Assembly (NCBI RefSeq): GCF_036898095.1
Contig: NC_090746.1
Coordinates: forward strand, 59,503,919-59,567,918
From: Palaemon carinicauda
Taxonomy: Eukaryota; Arthropoda; Malacostraca; Decapoda; Palaemonidae
DNA length: 64,000 nt
Direction: 5' to 3'
A program made the position numbers and the translations under genes. This document shows, piece by piece, positions 1 to 13,806 of this stretch; the first letter of the stretch is position 1, and every line of letters starts with the position of its first letter. The notes beneath the pieces were generated by a model, which was not told where the DNA came from, did no database searches, and saw nothing but the letters and a program-made list of their open reading frames with translations.

Positions 1-126
1 ACCAGCTGAACTCGGTTGGGTCCCTGATTAGGCTGAAGGAACATAGAGAGTAGAGGTCCCCTTTTTGTTTTGTTTCATTGTTGGTGTCGGCTACCCCCCA
101 AAATTGGGGGAAGTGCCTTGGTATAT

Positions 127-210
<84 letters not shown>
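1..210 (+). mobile_element. 3' end of a non-LTR retrotransposon with (TA)n tail
   Basis: Bases 1-125 are the plus-strand form of a sequence found reversed at 15416-15540 and 45598-45690 (shared blocks include CTCGGTTG, GTAGAGGTCCCC and GTGCCTTGGTAT). In those copies it is the 3' untranslated end of a non-LTR element. Here it runs straight into a (TA)n tract at about 127-210, which is the usual tail position. The copy enters from outside the window, so its coding part cannot be seen. Confidence 0.75.
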
Positions 211-213
<3 letters not shown>

Positions 214-1264
214 GTACTGTATATAATTTTGCAGCATTAGATGCTTCAGACACCTATAAAAGGCTCATCAGCAGAAAATAGAGAAAACCCAAAATCTCAA
301 TGCTCTTAGACCCTATCCAGCATGCACTCTCATGCCCCCAGCCACCATGGCCCTTCTTTTCAAATACTGTAGGTTTGTCATACAAAATTACAGTATCATC
401 TGCAGGCCTGCCATTGCACACTCCATCCATGAATCATGATTCATTTTCTTGTTCTACAATATTGCAGCTACATACACTGTTCTTTCTTTGGTCTCTCACT
501 GCTCTCTATTCATGAATTTGAACAGACATGAAGACATAACATACCTATTTGATAAGATTGGATTCATGAATTTTTGCAATATGGGCAATTTTGGGAGGTC
601 ATTTAATGTTTAGCTGCATCTGGGATAAAACTATTCAGTTGCATTATGTAGTAGAATGAAATAAATTGTGATGGAAGAATAGAAGTGGGAATAGAAGAAA
701 ATTACAATGTTGAAATGCAAGTGCAGGGCTAAAAGAATATTGCTAATAAATTATCAAGTAATGTCTGCCGTATAGTGTGTGAGGGGTAGGCATACCCAAG
801 GCGTTAACATTCTATGGAGATGACATAACATTGTCTAAGACACACTTTCACACCAAAACAGTCACTCAATACCTAACATAGTGTCAATTCCTCAAAAATG
901 ATCTTTCACAGCCATAAAGACATAATATACACATCTAAGACATTCACTGTTTTCATACCAGTTTTTGTCCCTCCTGATTACTCTTTTGATGCATCCTTTG
1001 CTTCCATCATGAAAAAATTTAATTGTCTCAACAATTTATCATCAATCACATGGTCGCAGCACCTACATTGCTTTTCTTGATAATAACATGAGCTTTTTTT
1101 ATATCCATATAGGATGCAACCAACTTTTTTAATTTCCCTACTCGCATAATTGTTCCATAACAAATAACAAACACTTGATCTTTAAAGGTTACTTATGAAG
1201 GGCAGAGACAAGGAACAGTGACAATGCATTAGAAATTGATCATATAAACATATGATTGGCGCTC
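211..1264. other. AT-rich sequence, nothing recognised
   Basis: No long reading frame, splice-consistent exon or repeat family is recognisable. The short open frames at 300-515 and 898-1080 have the composition of random AT-rich DNA and match no domain I know. Confidence 0.5.
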
Positions 1265-1475
1265 AAGTCTATTTTCCACACAAGTTTGGACCCGGGTGGG
1301 CTAAGCAATGGTTGCTGATGACTCAGCAGTTAGACCTATAAAATCTACCAAACCCACACATCCTTAGCTCTCATAGTGAGGTTGCAGACACAAGAAACTA
1401 TTGAGCTTTGGCAGGTTTCGAACCTGTCAAGCAGATTGTCAGACAGGAATTTTCCATCTATTACCCAACTTTCTT
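1265..1475 (-). repeat. tRNA-like SINE fragment
   Basis: On the minus strand the segment carries GGTTCGAAACC (plus positions 1414-1424), a perfect match to the RNA polymerase III B box of tRNA genes. It is followed by about 150 bases with no coding potential. A clear A box and a cloverleaf are not visible, so this is a SINE-type retroposon remnant rather than a tRNA gene. The family name is unknown to me. Confidence 0.4.
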
Positions 1476-2844
1476 CCTCAAATCAAAACCATATGATAAA
1501 TCTTGCTTGGTATATTAAGTGATATTATGGTCTCAACTCACCTCTTCCTATGTAACCTTTCCCTTATGCAGACACTTGACAAAACTTGTGCAACCACTCA
1601 CTCATACAATAACAACCATATAGCACCATTCCCTGGTTTACTTCCTTTCATCAACCTCTTAATTGCCTATCAGACATCCTAAAGTTATTTCAACAAACAT
1701 TATTGATCTTACACTAACCTTTTCAAGACTTGCATCAGTCAGTTCTGCCTCTCCTCCATCCTCTGCATTCCACATCTTCATGGTTCTCAATCCATCGACT
1801 CCAAATCACATCTGCATTCCCATTGGACATCCTTTCTTCATTGTATTCTTTATTCCAACATTCATTTATCCATTCAAATTTTGACATTTTCTGTCCTATA
1901 AGAACATTTTTTATTCTCTTTAAAATTTTGTTAACCTTTAGAACTTTTTATTTTTCCATAAGTTCCCGTACATTTTTTCATATACATTTACTACCAGCCC
2001 TCTTCTTTTCACTTTATTTTCAAGTATCATGGCCATGATCCTGTAACCCCGCACATACTCTTCTCTTTTATTATGCAAATCCACCTCAAATAATCTTTCT
2101 CCTTTTACTAAGGCTTTAATTTCCTTATCCCACCTTCTACTACTTTTATTCCCTCTTCCAATTCTTATAATAATCACAAATATTAATTGTTATTTATATG
2201 ACTCCTCTGAGGATCAATTTCTCCAAATAAACCCCTTCTACCAGTAGTTCTTGACCTTACATCAGTTCATCCATTTTTTTCTGTAAATATTCTTCTTTCT
2301 CCCTACTTGTCCACCATACTTAGTTTTGATTATATTAAACCACACTTACAGGGATCAAATACTGTAAAGGATAAGGTTCAAAATATGAAGGTTGCATCTG
2401 AACATAAGTAGTAAATAAAATCCTATAATGGGGTCATAGGTCAGTAAATATTGTTTAAGGACAGATCCAGGTAAGAAGAAGGAATCAGAACAGTAGGCAA
2501 TAGGATGGAGAAATGAGATATCTAGTAAAAAAAAAAAAAAACGTTCTCATGATGATTTGAAAGATAGTAAAACATTTGAATTAGTGTCAGCTATATGATA
2601 AGATACTGTGATATTTGGATTACAGGTAAGCAGGACAAACTGAAAGGTCACATGGAACTGAACTTGCTGAACTCAGGACGGATATTGTTTATGAGATCGG
2701 CATCGTCCCTTGATGTCGCTTACTATCACGCAGTTCACTGTAATCTTGCTACATTTAACATCATATTTAAGAAGGCTACATGATAGCTGTGTCTTTTCAA
2801 TTGTAAATATTGCCATGAAATTAGGTATGACCAGAGAAACTATG
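1476..2844. other. AT-rich sequence with a possible non-LTR linker relic
   Basis: A minus-strand frame at 2177-1938 is rich in Lys, Arg and Glu and loosely resembles the linker between endonuclease and reverse transcriptase in non-LTR elements. There is no catalytic motif, so the assignment is weak. The rest, including a poly(A) run near 2528, shows nothing recognisable. Confidence 0.2.
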
Positions 2845-4200
<1,356 letters not shown>

Positions 4201-4335
4201 TAGGGAATGACTGAGCTATGGGTTGGGCGAGATATTTTTAAAAAATTTTGGCATTTTATATAAGGTCACTCACTTCGTTCGTAACAATAACTTACCTCAC
4301 ATCAAACACAAATCAGAGGGAAACTGTCGCAAATG

Positions 4336-4433
4336 TAAGAGCAAATTTTGAGAAGTCTTTTTTCTAGAATGGTGTGAATTAAAATAAGAGCAAATTTTGA
4401 GAAGTCTTTTTTCTAGAATGGTGTGAATTAAAA
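4336..4433. repeat. 49 bp tandem duplication
   Basis: TAAGAGCAAATTTTGAGAAG and the following bases are present twice in direct tandem, starting at 4336 and 4385 with a period of 49. The copies look identical, which suggests a recent duplication. Confidence 0.85.
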
Positions 4434-4942
4434 ATACTATGTTAATAAATAAGAATGATCTCAAATAACGTATATATCGCATTAAGGTTATATTGTAAGA
4501 AATGGAATTGTCATGCAATAAAATAACAGAATAACGTAAAACAAAAGGTAAAAGTATGTGAAAAATAATGAACAATGACATGACATAATAGAGTGAATGT
4601 GTGGATGAAACATGGCTGGCAAATGATACAGGTATTGGAATTTGCTACTACTTGCTAGTGTAGAACACCTGTAGAACATGGAGTGGACATATATCACACA
4701 CACAATTTACTTATATAAAAACTCCTTCAACTTTTTCTTTTGCATTAGCAGATGTTCACAATTCACTTTCTTGGACAAAGTATGTTAGTAGCTGTACAAA
4801 TATTTTATGTTCACTTTGTCACTAGTTACCTAAATATCCACTTACATGTTTTTATCACCTATTCTTATCATCCTAAATCCATAACTGTAACCAATTGACT
4901 TTATAACCAAATTCTTGATTTTCCCCTTTATGTTACAACAAC
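4434..4942. other. Left flank of DIRS-like element E1, nothing recognised
   Basis: AT-rich DNA between the small tandem duplication and the T-run that starts E1. I see no gene or known repeat here. Confidence 0.5.
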
Positions 4943-4955
4943 TTTTTTGGGCTCA

Positions 4956-5294
4956 AGCCATGACGTCCTGATGGAAGGTTCCTTCAGTAGCTTCCTTGGG
5001 TATATTTAACTACAGGGATATTCCCAGAGAATTAAACTACAGGTTATCACAGAATTCTAACTTCTGGTGCGAGTACCCTAAAGGTTTCCCTCTAGGATAT
5101 CGTATATCAACAGGGGACGTATGTATTAACACGCCACATAGATATCTGCACCCCATATAGAGTTAACACTTCGATATGGAAAGGTGGAGAATAACTGGGG
5201 AGCCGTTCCACAGTTACACTCGTCCGTGGCTGCTTTTGGTACTCGAAACGTAAACAAACAGGCGCCATTGCTAAATGACGTCACGTCCGTCCTC
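4956..5294. repeat. E1 left inverted terminal repeat
   Basis: 339 bases that return in reverse complement at 13421-13759 with few mismatches. It starts AGCCATGACGTCCTGATGGA and ends in GTCACGTCCGTCCTC. The 13 bases outside it (GGGCTCAAGCC) are unique to the left end and are copied only in the internal complementary region. Confidence 0.9.
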
Positions 5295-7729
5295 TTCCTT
5301 CAGCCTGTAGCACCTTGCTTTGGTCGGATTTCCCTTTGTGCGATTTTCATCGACTTACATCGCCGTTATGTCGTTACCTACAGCCTCGCCTTCTTCTGGA
5401 AATTTGAGTACTGTACCAGGTCCCAGTATTGTTTAAATAAGCTCTAGCCGTAAAGTAACTTCTACTTTTCGTAAAATATTGTGTTTTGTGGCAGAGCTGT
5501 GCCGATCCCGGACGCGCCATTTTATGGCGTCGCTGTTCTTTTGCATGCCTTATTTAGCTAGCCAGAACAGCCTTATCCAGCCTCTTAACTAATTGATATT
5601 GTTAGTTATTTAGTCTTCATAGCTAGGAATTACTTATATCGTGTTTTAGCGCTCATCTACTCGGTCGTCGTTCGACCCCATACTAGATAGCTAGCTTAGC
5701 CCCTAGGCTAGATAGCCTAGCACTTGTGTTCATGCATGATATATACCAGTGATCCTAGGTTAAGCTATGAAGATTGTGGCATTATTAAACATACTGTTAA
5801 CTGTGATGTAAGTGTTTTCGCCTTCGGGGACCATATAGGGGATCGGTTTGATTGCGTTTCTTTCCAACCTAACCTAAATGTAGGAACCCCTATATGCTCC
5901 CTAATCCCCTGCCTGCGGGCATTCCCTCTGTGTGACCATGCTTCCCCTTCTATATAGGGGAATCTTGGCAACAATCAGAGTATTTATCGCTTCTCGGTCT
6001 ACCCTAAGGGAATGATCCCCCCTTAGGGTTGCGACCGAGAAATAAGGAACGGCTCTGCCCTTCCACAGTTGCATCTGGTTGGGTTACTCCTTCCTTCCTG
6101 CAACTTGCGATGTGTCTTTCAGCCTACCTAGCCTAGGAGTTAACCTTCCTTCTCTAGGTTAGGCTCTGGGGGCTAGTTCTGTACTTTTATAGTTTGAGAC
6201 GGTACTCCTGTACCAATCTCATTCTGGTTACCTAACCTAGGTTAGGGAGCGTTCTCCCTCTCCTTGGTGGCCGTTCTTGTACAGAGCCTCCACTATGAAA
6301 GACCCCTCTTCTTCTCCCTCCCCACCTATCCCTTTGGTGTAGGCTTGCCTATACACATCTGTCCTTAGTCCTACAACTCCCCCCTTGGGTGGAGTGGTAG
6401 GGCTAACTTGTTCTCCTGCTGAGGTGGCCGCTCTGGTACACATACCCTTCACAGTGTTCTATGGGGGTAGTCGCCGGCAGCGGTCCAGCCGGCGGGGGTT
6501 TCCCCCTCTTGAGTGCCCTCTAACCCTCCCTTGGGTTACCCCAGGCACCCGGCCGACTGCTGGCTCCCTGCCGCCGGATGCTATGGGTAACTACTCCTAT
6601 CATGAGTGCACTCTCTCCGGAGGGATGCCGGAGGGGTATGTGGTCTTACCCCTCCCATCCCTTCTTACCTTTCTCTCCATCTATCCTGGTGCCGGTCCCT
6701 TGCCGCCTCTACTGCCGGCGATACCGCCTTACCTCTGGTGACACTCTTTCATAAGATACCCTCCCCCCTCTAAGACGTCAGCCTTCCGTGTGCCGGAGGC
6801 TGCCGCCTTCCGTCGGCATACAGCCAACATCCCACCCCTCCCTTTACCTAGCAACAGCTGGCCGACCTTCGGAGCCGGCCACCGGCATGCCGGCATTGAT
6901 TGCCGGCGGTCTAGGTATACAACCATATACATATCCATCTTATGAATTGATCCAAGCTCACCAGGCCGTCAGCCTTCGGCTGCCGGAGCCGCCGCCTCCT
7001 GCCGGCGACCCCCCCCACTGTGCCGGCGGTTGCCACGATGGTATTATATTTAGATACTCAATGTGTCTGTCTTGATGCCTTCCACCCTGCAGGACCGGCC
7101 TCCGGCATGCCGTCGGTCTGCCGGCACCCTCCGGAGATGTTTAGGGACATGCACCCCTTCTCATACCTGCCGACAACATGTCTACAGTCATCATACTGCA
7201 GCCAGATGGCTTTGCCACTTCTATATATAGGTATTGTCTTACCATCTAAATCTGTGGCTGTGCTGTCTGATTTCACATTACAATATTCTAGCATACTCTG
7301 TGTCTTAGTGCAGCCGCTTGCCGGAACCTATATCTAATAAGGGGCCTCTCCTATTCCCCTTCTACCCCAGGGAGCTGAGTGGTCTCAGCCCCTGATACAC
7401 CTCGCAGGCAATTTCTGTTAGAGGCTTAGCTTCTACCCACCACGGCTTATCCATATGGATTTCCGTTTTGTGACCTTCGGCCACAAAAGAAATTGCCTAC
7501 TGATAAGGTTACGGTAACCGACTGGGCGGGATTCACAAGTATGTGTCTATCTACTTCCTTTCCCGCTCTCTACTCTCAGGCATTATAATACCTTATGAAT
7601 CGTTTTAATGCTTAAAAACTTAAGATCAAGTTATCTTAATTTTAGAGTAACGTAAGTCATTCTTATGCCTTCCATGTACTCATGATCTCTTTCTTTTACA
7701 GGAGTGCGAAAGCAACTTTTGCGGAGTAA
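5295..7729 (+). promoter_or_regulatory. E1 long 5' leader with GCCGG-rich block
   Basis: The 2.4 kb between the left terminal repeat and gag has no long coding frame. From about 6460 to 7330 it is crowded with GCCGG/CCGGC boxes, unlike anything else in the window. A short frame opens at the ATG at 5368 and runs about 22 codons, and a good splice acceptor (TTCTTTTACAG, ending 7701) precedes gag. A spliced leader is therefore possible, but I could not match its phase to a donor. Promoter, packaging or structural roles are inference. Confidence 0.45.
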
Positions 7730-9597
7730 AGCGCCGCCAAGAAAGGCGACCTGAAATACTGGGACCCGGAGTACTGTACTGTCTGCAAGAGTCGTCTGGT
7801 CGAAGCGTTCAACGATCCTCCTTCAGCGGAAGCAAGGGACAACGCTCGAGAGAAGCTGCGCAAGTGGGTGCGTGGCTTCCAGAAGAACGCCACCGGACCG
7901 TATCTTGCCAGCGAAGATTTGAGTGCCTTGCTGTTTCCAAAGGCATCTAAAGACTCCGTGGTCCCCAGTGATCAGATCCCCACCGTCCAGATTATGGTGG
8001 AACCTGATATTGTCATGGCCCAGTCCATGCATGAGTGCCACTTAGATTCCGACAACGTGGAACGTATGTCGGAAGTGTCGGAAGGGACGGAGAGGAACCT
8101 CATGGGTGAGGAGCTCGACTATGAGGAAGATCAGGTGGAATACCCTTATTCGGAGCATGAGGTCGCTCCCAAGCCTACTCCCGCATCAACTCCTGCACCG
8201 GCCGAGGAACCTGTACCTTCGACTTCTGCCACCCCGGACCCTCTTCCATCAGGCACTCAGGAGGTCTTCAAGATGCTTGAAGCCCTCATGGAAAGAAAAC
8301 TTCGTGAGACCCACGAGCTATTCAGGTCTAACCTTGGAAGTTTTAAACAACCGAAAAGGATTTCGGTTAAGGACCTCCCCTCTTGCTCGGATACTAACCC
8401 ATGGAGGTATGCCGATCACGACTGGTAAGATCTTCATCAGTCAGAAGGTCGGCTCGATCTTGTTAGAAGAAGTGGAATTCTTCCCGAATTTCGAGGCTTA
8501 TCCGGACTGTTACGTCCGGCTCAGGTCCGAACCAGCCTCAAAGGAAGAGACCGAACCGAAGGAAGTAATCGTGTTCGATCTCGCGAAGGCCCAGGCTATG
8601 CTAGCCAGTGCGGTGAAGAGTAGGGGTTTCACCAACTCCAAGATGCCGGTGCTCAGTAAGAAGCACCCAACCTTCGTTGCGCCGAACGATGCGACCTTCC
8701 CCTTTATAGAAAAGGCCTTCACTGCGGTCTTGAAAGCAGTGGAAGAAGGGAAACCTTGTCTTGTACTGGAGGAGTGCAGACCCTTCTCCCTTACTGTCCC
8801 CCCTGATGATAGACACTGGAAAGACATCCAGTCAACCTTCACAGTGGGGAAGTTAGAGCCTGACGTAGCCGGTCGTCAGTTCAATGAGGACCTCCCAAGG
8901 CTAAATGATCACCTCCTTCGTAGGGAACAGGATACGAAGGAGAGGCTTGCCGCATCGCTGTCCCTCCAGGTACAGCTCGAACTTATGGCTGGAGACACTA
9001 GAATCCCGGACTTCTACATGGTCCTAGCCAAAACACATCTGGCAACAGTGACGAAGGACCTGTGCAGCTTCACTAGGGCTCGCAGAGCCTGTCGTGAATT
9101 CGTGTTTGCCAGCGCGATGGTAAAACACGAACCCTGGAGGCTGATTTCTTCCAATATCTGGGGTAAATACCTCTTTCCCTCTTCCTTGGTGAAAGAGATT
9201 GCCGACAAGGCCGCCACGGAGAACAGGAACCTTCTCCACAAGTGGGGCATGTCAAAGAAAAGGAAATCCTCTCAGGACGATGGCCCTCAACCTAAGAGGA
9301 AGTCCATGAAACCGAAACCCCAGCAACGTCAACAGAGACGGCAGTTTCCGGGTTCCGCTACTCCCCAAGTGGCAGCACAGCCACAGCAGACCTTTCAGTT
9401 GGTCACCCAGCCGGTGGTGTTGCAGTCACCGGTCTTTACCCCTGCATTCGAGCAACATGCTACTACCTTTCGTCCCAGAGGTAGGGGCTCAAGCAGAGGT
9501 TCCGGCAGAGATTCGTCTCGCCGCCCCTCCAGAGGCAGAGGAGGAAGGGGAGCTAGCGGCCGAGGTGGCAAACCCTCAGGACACCAGAAGCAATGAA
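7730..9597 (+). pseudogene. E1 gag-like protein, frameshifted
   Basis: The frame is open from 7730, just after an in-frame TAA at 7727, to 8428, and continues one frame over from about 8410 to the stop at 9595-9597. The N-terminal part has a C-x2-C pair (CTVC, about 7775-7786). The middle is acidic and Pro-rich, then a helical domain follows, and the tail (about 9465-9590) is an Arg/Gly-rich RGG-type nucleic-acid-binding stretch. This layout fits DIRS gag proteins, which package the RNA. There is no in-frame ATG near the start, so the true start may lie upstream or be spliced. The shift near 8410 makes it non-functional. Confidence 0.7.
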
Positions 9598-11474
9598 GTG
9601 CTTCAGGTGGGAGGAAGACTCCGCCAATTCCAGGATCGTTGGACCTTCGATCCCTGGGCACACAGCATCGTCAAGAAGGGACTAGGCTGGAGCTGGACGC
9701 AACCACCCCCAGCCTTCCAGCAATTCTTCCAACAGTCAACCCCCCTCCTGGAAGAATACGTCCTAGAACTCTTGAACAAGAAGGTGATCAGGAGGGTAAA
9801 GTCAACCAGGTTCCAAGGGAGACTATTTTGCGTTCCCAAGAAGGACTCCGACAAACTCAGAGTCATTCTAGACTTATCCCCCCTCAACAAGTTCATTGCG
9901 AACAACAAGTTCAAGATGCTGACTCTCCAACAAATAAGGACCCTTCTGCCTCAAGGGGCCTACACGGTCTCCATAGACCTGGCGGATGCCTACTGGCACG
10001 TTCCAATGAATCATCACGCTTCCTCCTACCTAGGATTTCGACTCCAAAGGAAAAGTTACGCCTTCAGGGCCATGCCCTTCGGGCTCAACGTGGCTCCACG
10101 GATCTTCACCAAGCTGGCAGACGCCATCGTCCAACAGCTCCGCCTTCGCGGCGTCCAAGTGATGGCTTACCTAGACGACTGGCTGGTCTGGGCGACATCG
10201 CCCGAAGATTGTGTAAGATCTTGCAACAAAGTCACCCAGTTCCTAGAATATCTGGGATTCAAGATAAACGCCGAGAAATCTCGCCTCTCTCCAGCTCAGA
10301 AGTTCCAATGGTTGGAAATCCATTGGGATCTTCAGTCACACCGCCGTTCCATCCCGCAGAAGAAAAGGAAGGAAATAGCAGGGTCTGTCAGAAGACTGCT
10401 GAAATCCAAACGGATCTCAAGACGACAGCAGGAACAAGTTCTAGGCTCTCTACAGTTCGCCTCTGTGACAAACCCAGTGCTTCGCGCACAGCTAAAGGAT
10501 GCCGCGGGAGTCTGGAGACGTTCCGCATCCATCGCTCGAAGAGACCTCAAGAGACAGCTCCCAAACAGACTTCGCTTACTATTAAAGCCGTGGTCGGAAG
10601 CAAAGGACCTGAAAAAGTCCATTCCTCTTCAACACCCGCCTCCATCGCTCAACATCCACACGGACGCTTCACTGGAGGGTTGGGGAGGTCACTCCCACCA
10701 ACGACAGGTTCAGGGAACATGGTCTCCCCTATTCAAGACGTTTCACATCAACATCTGGAGGCCATGGCGGTTCTTCTCACCCTGAAGAAACTCTCCCCGC
10801 CTCTCTCGATCCACATCCGTCTGACTCTGGACAACTCGGTGGTAGTCCGATGTCTCAATCGTCAGGGCTCGAGATCGCCCCAGATAAATCAGGTACTTCT
10901 TCCAATCTTCCGTCTGGCAGAAAAGAAGAAATGGCACCTGTCTGCAGTTCACCTACAAGGATTCCGCAACGTGACGGCGGACGCTCTATCACGGACAAGC
11001 CTAATAGAGTCGGAATGGTCTCTAGACGCAAGATCATTCTCCTTCATCTCTCGCCAAGTCCCGGAACTTCAGATCGATCTCTTCGCAACGAGCGACAACA
11101 ATCAACTTCCTCGATATGTGGCCCCGTACGAGGACCCCAAGGCAGAAGCAGTGGATGCCATGTCACTGGATTGGAACAGATGGTCCAGGATATACCTGTT
11201 CCCTCCCCCCAACCTTCTGCTGAAAGTCCTCTCCAAACTGAGAACCTTGAAAGGGACAGCGGCCCTAGTGGCTCCCAAGTGGCCCCGGAGCAATTGGTAC
11301 CCCCTGGTCCTGGAGCTGCAGCCCACGCTGATCCCCCTCCCGGGCCCAGTTCTCTCTCAGCAAGTACAGAAGTCGACTGTCTTCGCTTCATCACTGAAAG
11401 TCAGTGACCTTCATCTCATGATTTTCTCTCCCTGGCCGCAAAGAAAAGGTTTGGGATCTCGAAGAAAAGTCTAG
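9457..11474 (+). pseudogene. E1 reverse transcriptase / RNase H / methyltransferase-like polyprotein
   Basis: The RT lies in frame 1, +1 relative to gag and overlapping its end. Visible RT motifs are SIDLADAYWH (motif A), FGLNVAP (motif B) and AYLDDW (motif C, near 10170). RNase H begins at HTDASLEGWGG (near 10660). A one-base shift near 10750 moves the rest of RNase H (LTLDNSVV, NVTADALSR) and the Dam-like domain (IDLFATSDNN, FPPPNLLLKVLSKL) to frame 3. The frame ends at 11474, overlapping the recombinase. The family reverse-transcribes the element RNA. The frameshift separates RNase H from RT, so this copy is inactive. Confidence 0.85.
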
Positions 11475-12360
11475 ACTTCCTCGAGGAATACAAGACCGAA
11501 TCCACACGACGGCAATACGAATCTTCCTGGAGAAAGTGGGTCTCGTTCGTCAAAGCAAAAAACCCTACCGAAATCACCATTGATTTTTGCATGTCCTTCT
11601 TCATTCACCTTCATGGACAAGGCTTAGCGGCCAACACGATTTCTACCTGCAAATCGGCTTTGACTAGACCACTACTGTACGCTTTCCAGATTGATCTGTC
11701 CAGCGATATCTTCAATAAACTGCCAAAGGCATGCGCTAGACTACGCCCAGCACCTCCGCCGAAACCTATCTCCTAGTCCCTGGACAAGGTGCTCCATTTT
11801 GCCTCTAACCTGGACAACGATTCGTGCCCTCTCAAGGACCTGACTCAAAAAGTTATCTTCCTTTTTGCTCTCGCCTCGGGAGCCCGAGTCAGCGAAATAG
11901 TGGCACTGTCAAGAGACGAGGGTCATATCCTGTTCGCAGATACAGGAGAACTTACCCTCTTCCCTGATCCGACGTTTCTCGCAAAAAATGAATTACCCAC
12001 CAAGAGATGAGGCCCTTGGAGAATCTGCCCCCTGAAGGAAGATGTCTCTCTATGCCCAGTGGAGAGTCTTAAGGTCTATCTTCAAAGAACTTCAGACTTC
12101 GGTGGAGGTTAACTCTTCAAAGGAGAAACATCGGGCAGCGACCTGTCACTGAAACAACTAAGAGCGAAAATCACCTACTTCATTCGCAGAGTGGATCCTG
12201 ACAGTACACCCGCAGGTCATGATCCTAGAAAAGTCGCGTCTTCTCTGAATTTCTTCCAGAGTATGGTTTCGAAAGCCTCAAGAGCTTCACAAGGTGGAAA
12301 TCGTCGCGCGTTTTCTTCAAGCACTACGCGAAGCAAGTGCATGAAGTTAAACATTTTGTG
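11407..12360 (+). pseudogene. E1 tyrosine recombinase, several stops
   Basis: The frame is open from 11407 after a TGA, -1 relative to the end of the RT frame. It shows an N-terminal core-binding segment (TESTRRQYESSWRKW) and the catalytic box I arginine (SGARVSE, near 11880). The H-x-x-R of box II is visible (GHDPRK, near 12210), and a candidate tyrosine in KHY (near 12330) is read one frame away. Stops at 11774, 12008 and 12109 and a shift near 12260 break it. Such recombinases insert the circular DNA of DIRS elements. Confidence 0.8.
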
Positions 12361-13239
12361 GTAGCCGCAGGTAGTGTTATGAAACCTGCCGTTTAACTCT
12401 GCATAGAACAGTGAGTTACTTGGGACTTTAACTCTACGGGTGCCTGTGTTGACCCTTGTGTGATACATAGTGATTTCATGGACACTTAGTTTTTCTAATA
12501 GACTGTTCTTATCAAGGTGAAATGTCATAGACTTCACATGAGTGCCACATGCCCTAGGGCATGATGTGTTTTTCTTTGAAAAAGACTGACGTTCCTCCGG
12601 AACTTGTGTTTCTAAAAGTGAAATTTCTTTCAGATTCAAGATTGAAGTCTTTTATTTTCTATGTACATTATTCTTATTATTGTAAATTAACTTTACACTT
12701 TTATTGCAATTATTATCACTATAATCTGCAATCTATGAAATAAAATGTCTATTTTATTACATGTGCGTCTCTCTCCGCTCCAATTATTACTATGAAATAC
12801 ATGATTGTCATAGTTTCATTTACCCCTTTCCTTTGGAATGAGAAGAATAATATAAATCACCTGTATTATATACTCACTCATGCTGTGTAATATTCCTACT
12901 CGAATACTTACCTTCGTCCTGCCTTCGAAACCAGATTGATCTCTCCTCCATGGAGTGTAGTGATTAATTATCACTTGTTTATACTTGGGAATATTCCTAC
13001 CCGAATATTAACCTTCTGTCTTGTCTCCGAGTCCTGCACGAACTCTCCGCAGGGTGAGTAGCCCTTCAATGATCACTTCGGATTTTGGTATGATCAGCCG
13101 GGACTTCTCTGCCAGGGGGGCAGGAAGCTGGATCCCCACGGAAACTCTAACGAGGACACTTAACATACCTCTATTCGGAGCCCTTGGCACTTACTTTAAA
13201 AAGGGGAAATTTTCCACGATACATTAATTCTCTGGTACA
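12361..13239 (+). other. E1 3' untranslated region
   Basis: AT-rich sequence between the recombinase and the internal complementary region. Small open frames on both strands here have no recognisable domain. Confidence 0.5.
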
Positions 13240-13335
13240 CTTCCATCAGGACGTCATGGCTTGAGCCCAAAAAACGGATTTTGAGCGAAGCGAAAAATCT
13301 ATTTTTGGGTGAGATAGCCACGACGTCCTGATGGA
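13240..13335. repeat. E1 internal complementary region
   Basis: Reading along the plus strand, the sequence is the reverse complement of the left outer end (CATGGCTTGAGCCC) joined through AAAAAA to the reverse complement of the right outer end (CGGATTTTGAGCGAAGCG and on to GATAGCC). It is thus a record of the joined ends of the circular form. In DIRS1 this region is the template that restores the ends during reverse transcription. Confidence 0.9.
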
Positions 13336-13420
13336 CCCTCCCGTCTATTCTAGTCCAGCCTTTCAGGCCCCGCCCTGTCCTGCTGTATCATGGAGATTAG
13401 CAAGGAGCTGGCCTCAGGAT

Positions 13421-13806
13421 GAGGACGGACGTGACGTCATTTAGCAATGGCGCCCGTTTGTTTACGTTTCGAGTACCAAAAGCAGCCACGGACGAGTGTA
13501 ACTGTAGAACGGCTCCCCAGTTATTCTCCACCTTTCCATATCAAAGTGTTAACTCTATATGGGGTGCAGATAGCTATGTGGCATGTTAATACATACGTCC
13601 CCTGTTGATATACGATATCCTAGAGGGAAACCTTTAGGGTACTCGCACCAGAAGTTAGAATTCTGTGATAACCTGTAGTTTAATTCTCTGGGAATATCCC
13701 TGTAGTTAAATATACCCAAGGAAGCTACTGAAGGAACCTTCCATCAGGACGTCATGGCTATCTCACCCAAAAATAGATTTTTCGCTTCGCTCAAAATCCG
13801 TTTTTT
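13421..13806. repeat. E1 right inverted terminal repeat and outer extension
   Basis: 13421-13759 mirrors 4956-5294. The extra 47 bases to 13806 (ATCTCACCCAAAAATAG onward) exist only at this end and in the internal complementary region, as expected for non-identical DIRS ends. Confidence 0.9.

Larger units (their letters stand above)
4943..13806 (+). mobile_element. E1: DIRS1-like retrotransposon, degraded
   Basis: This 8.9 kb element has inverted terminal repeats (4956-5294 and 13421-13759), an internal complementary region (13240-13335) and gag, RT/RNase H/methyltransferase-like and tyrosine recombinase frames in that order. DIRS elements replicate by reverse transcription and are thought to insert a circular DNA with a tyrosine recombinase, so they lack target-site duplications; none is visible. 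Both outer ends finish in a run of six T (4943-4948 and 13801-13806). Frameshifts near 8410, 10750 and 12260 and stops in the recombinase show the copy is dead. It is the longest element because of a 2.4 kb leader. Confidence 0.9.

Noticed and set aside
1410..1430. tRNA gene suggested by a perfect B box
   Set aside because: No cloverleaf, acceptor stem or A box can be drawn around it, so it fits a SINE remnant better.
5368..5433. Short N-terminal exon for E1 gag (MSLPTASPSSG)
   Set aside because: The stretch is protein-like, but no donor gives the phase required by the acceptor at 7701, so a spliced gag could not be supported.
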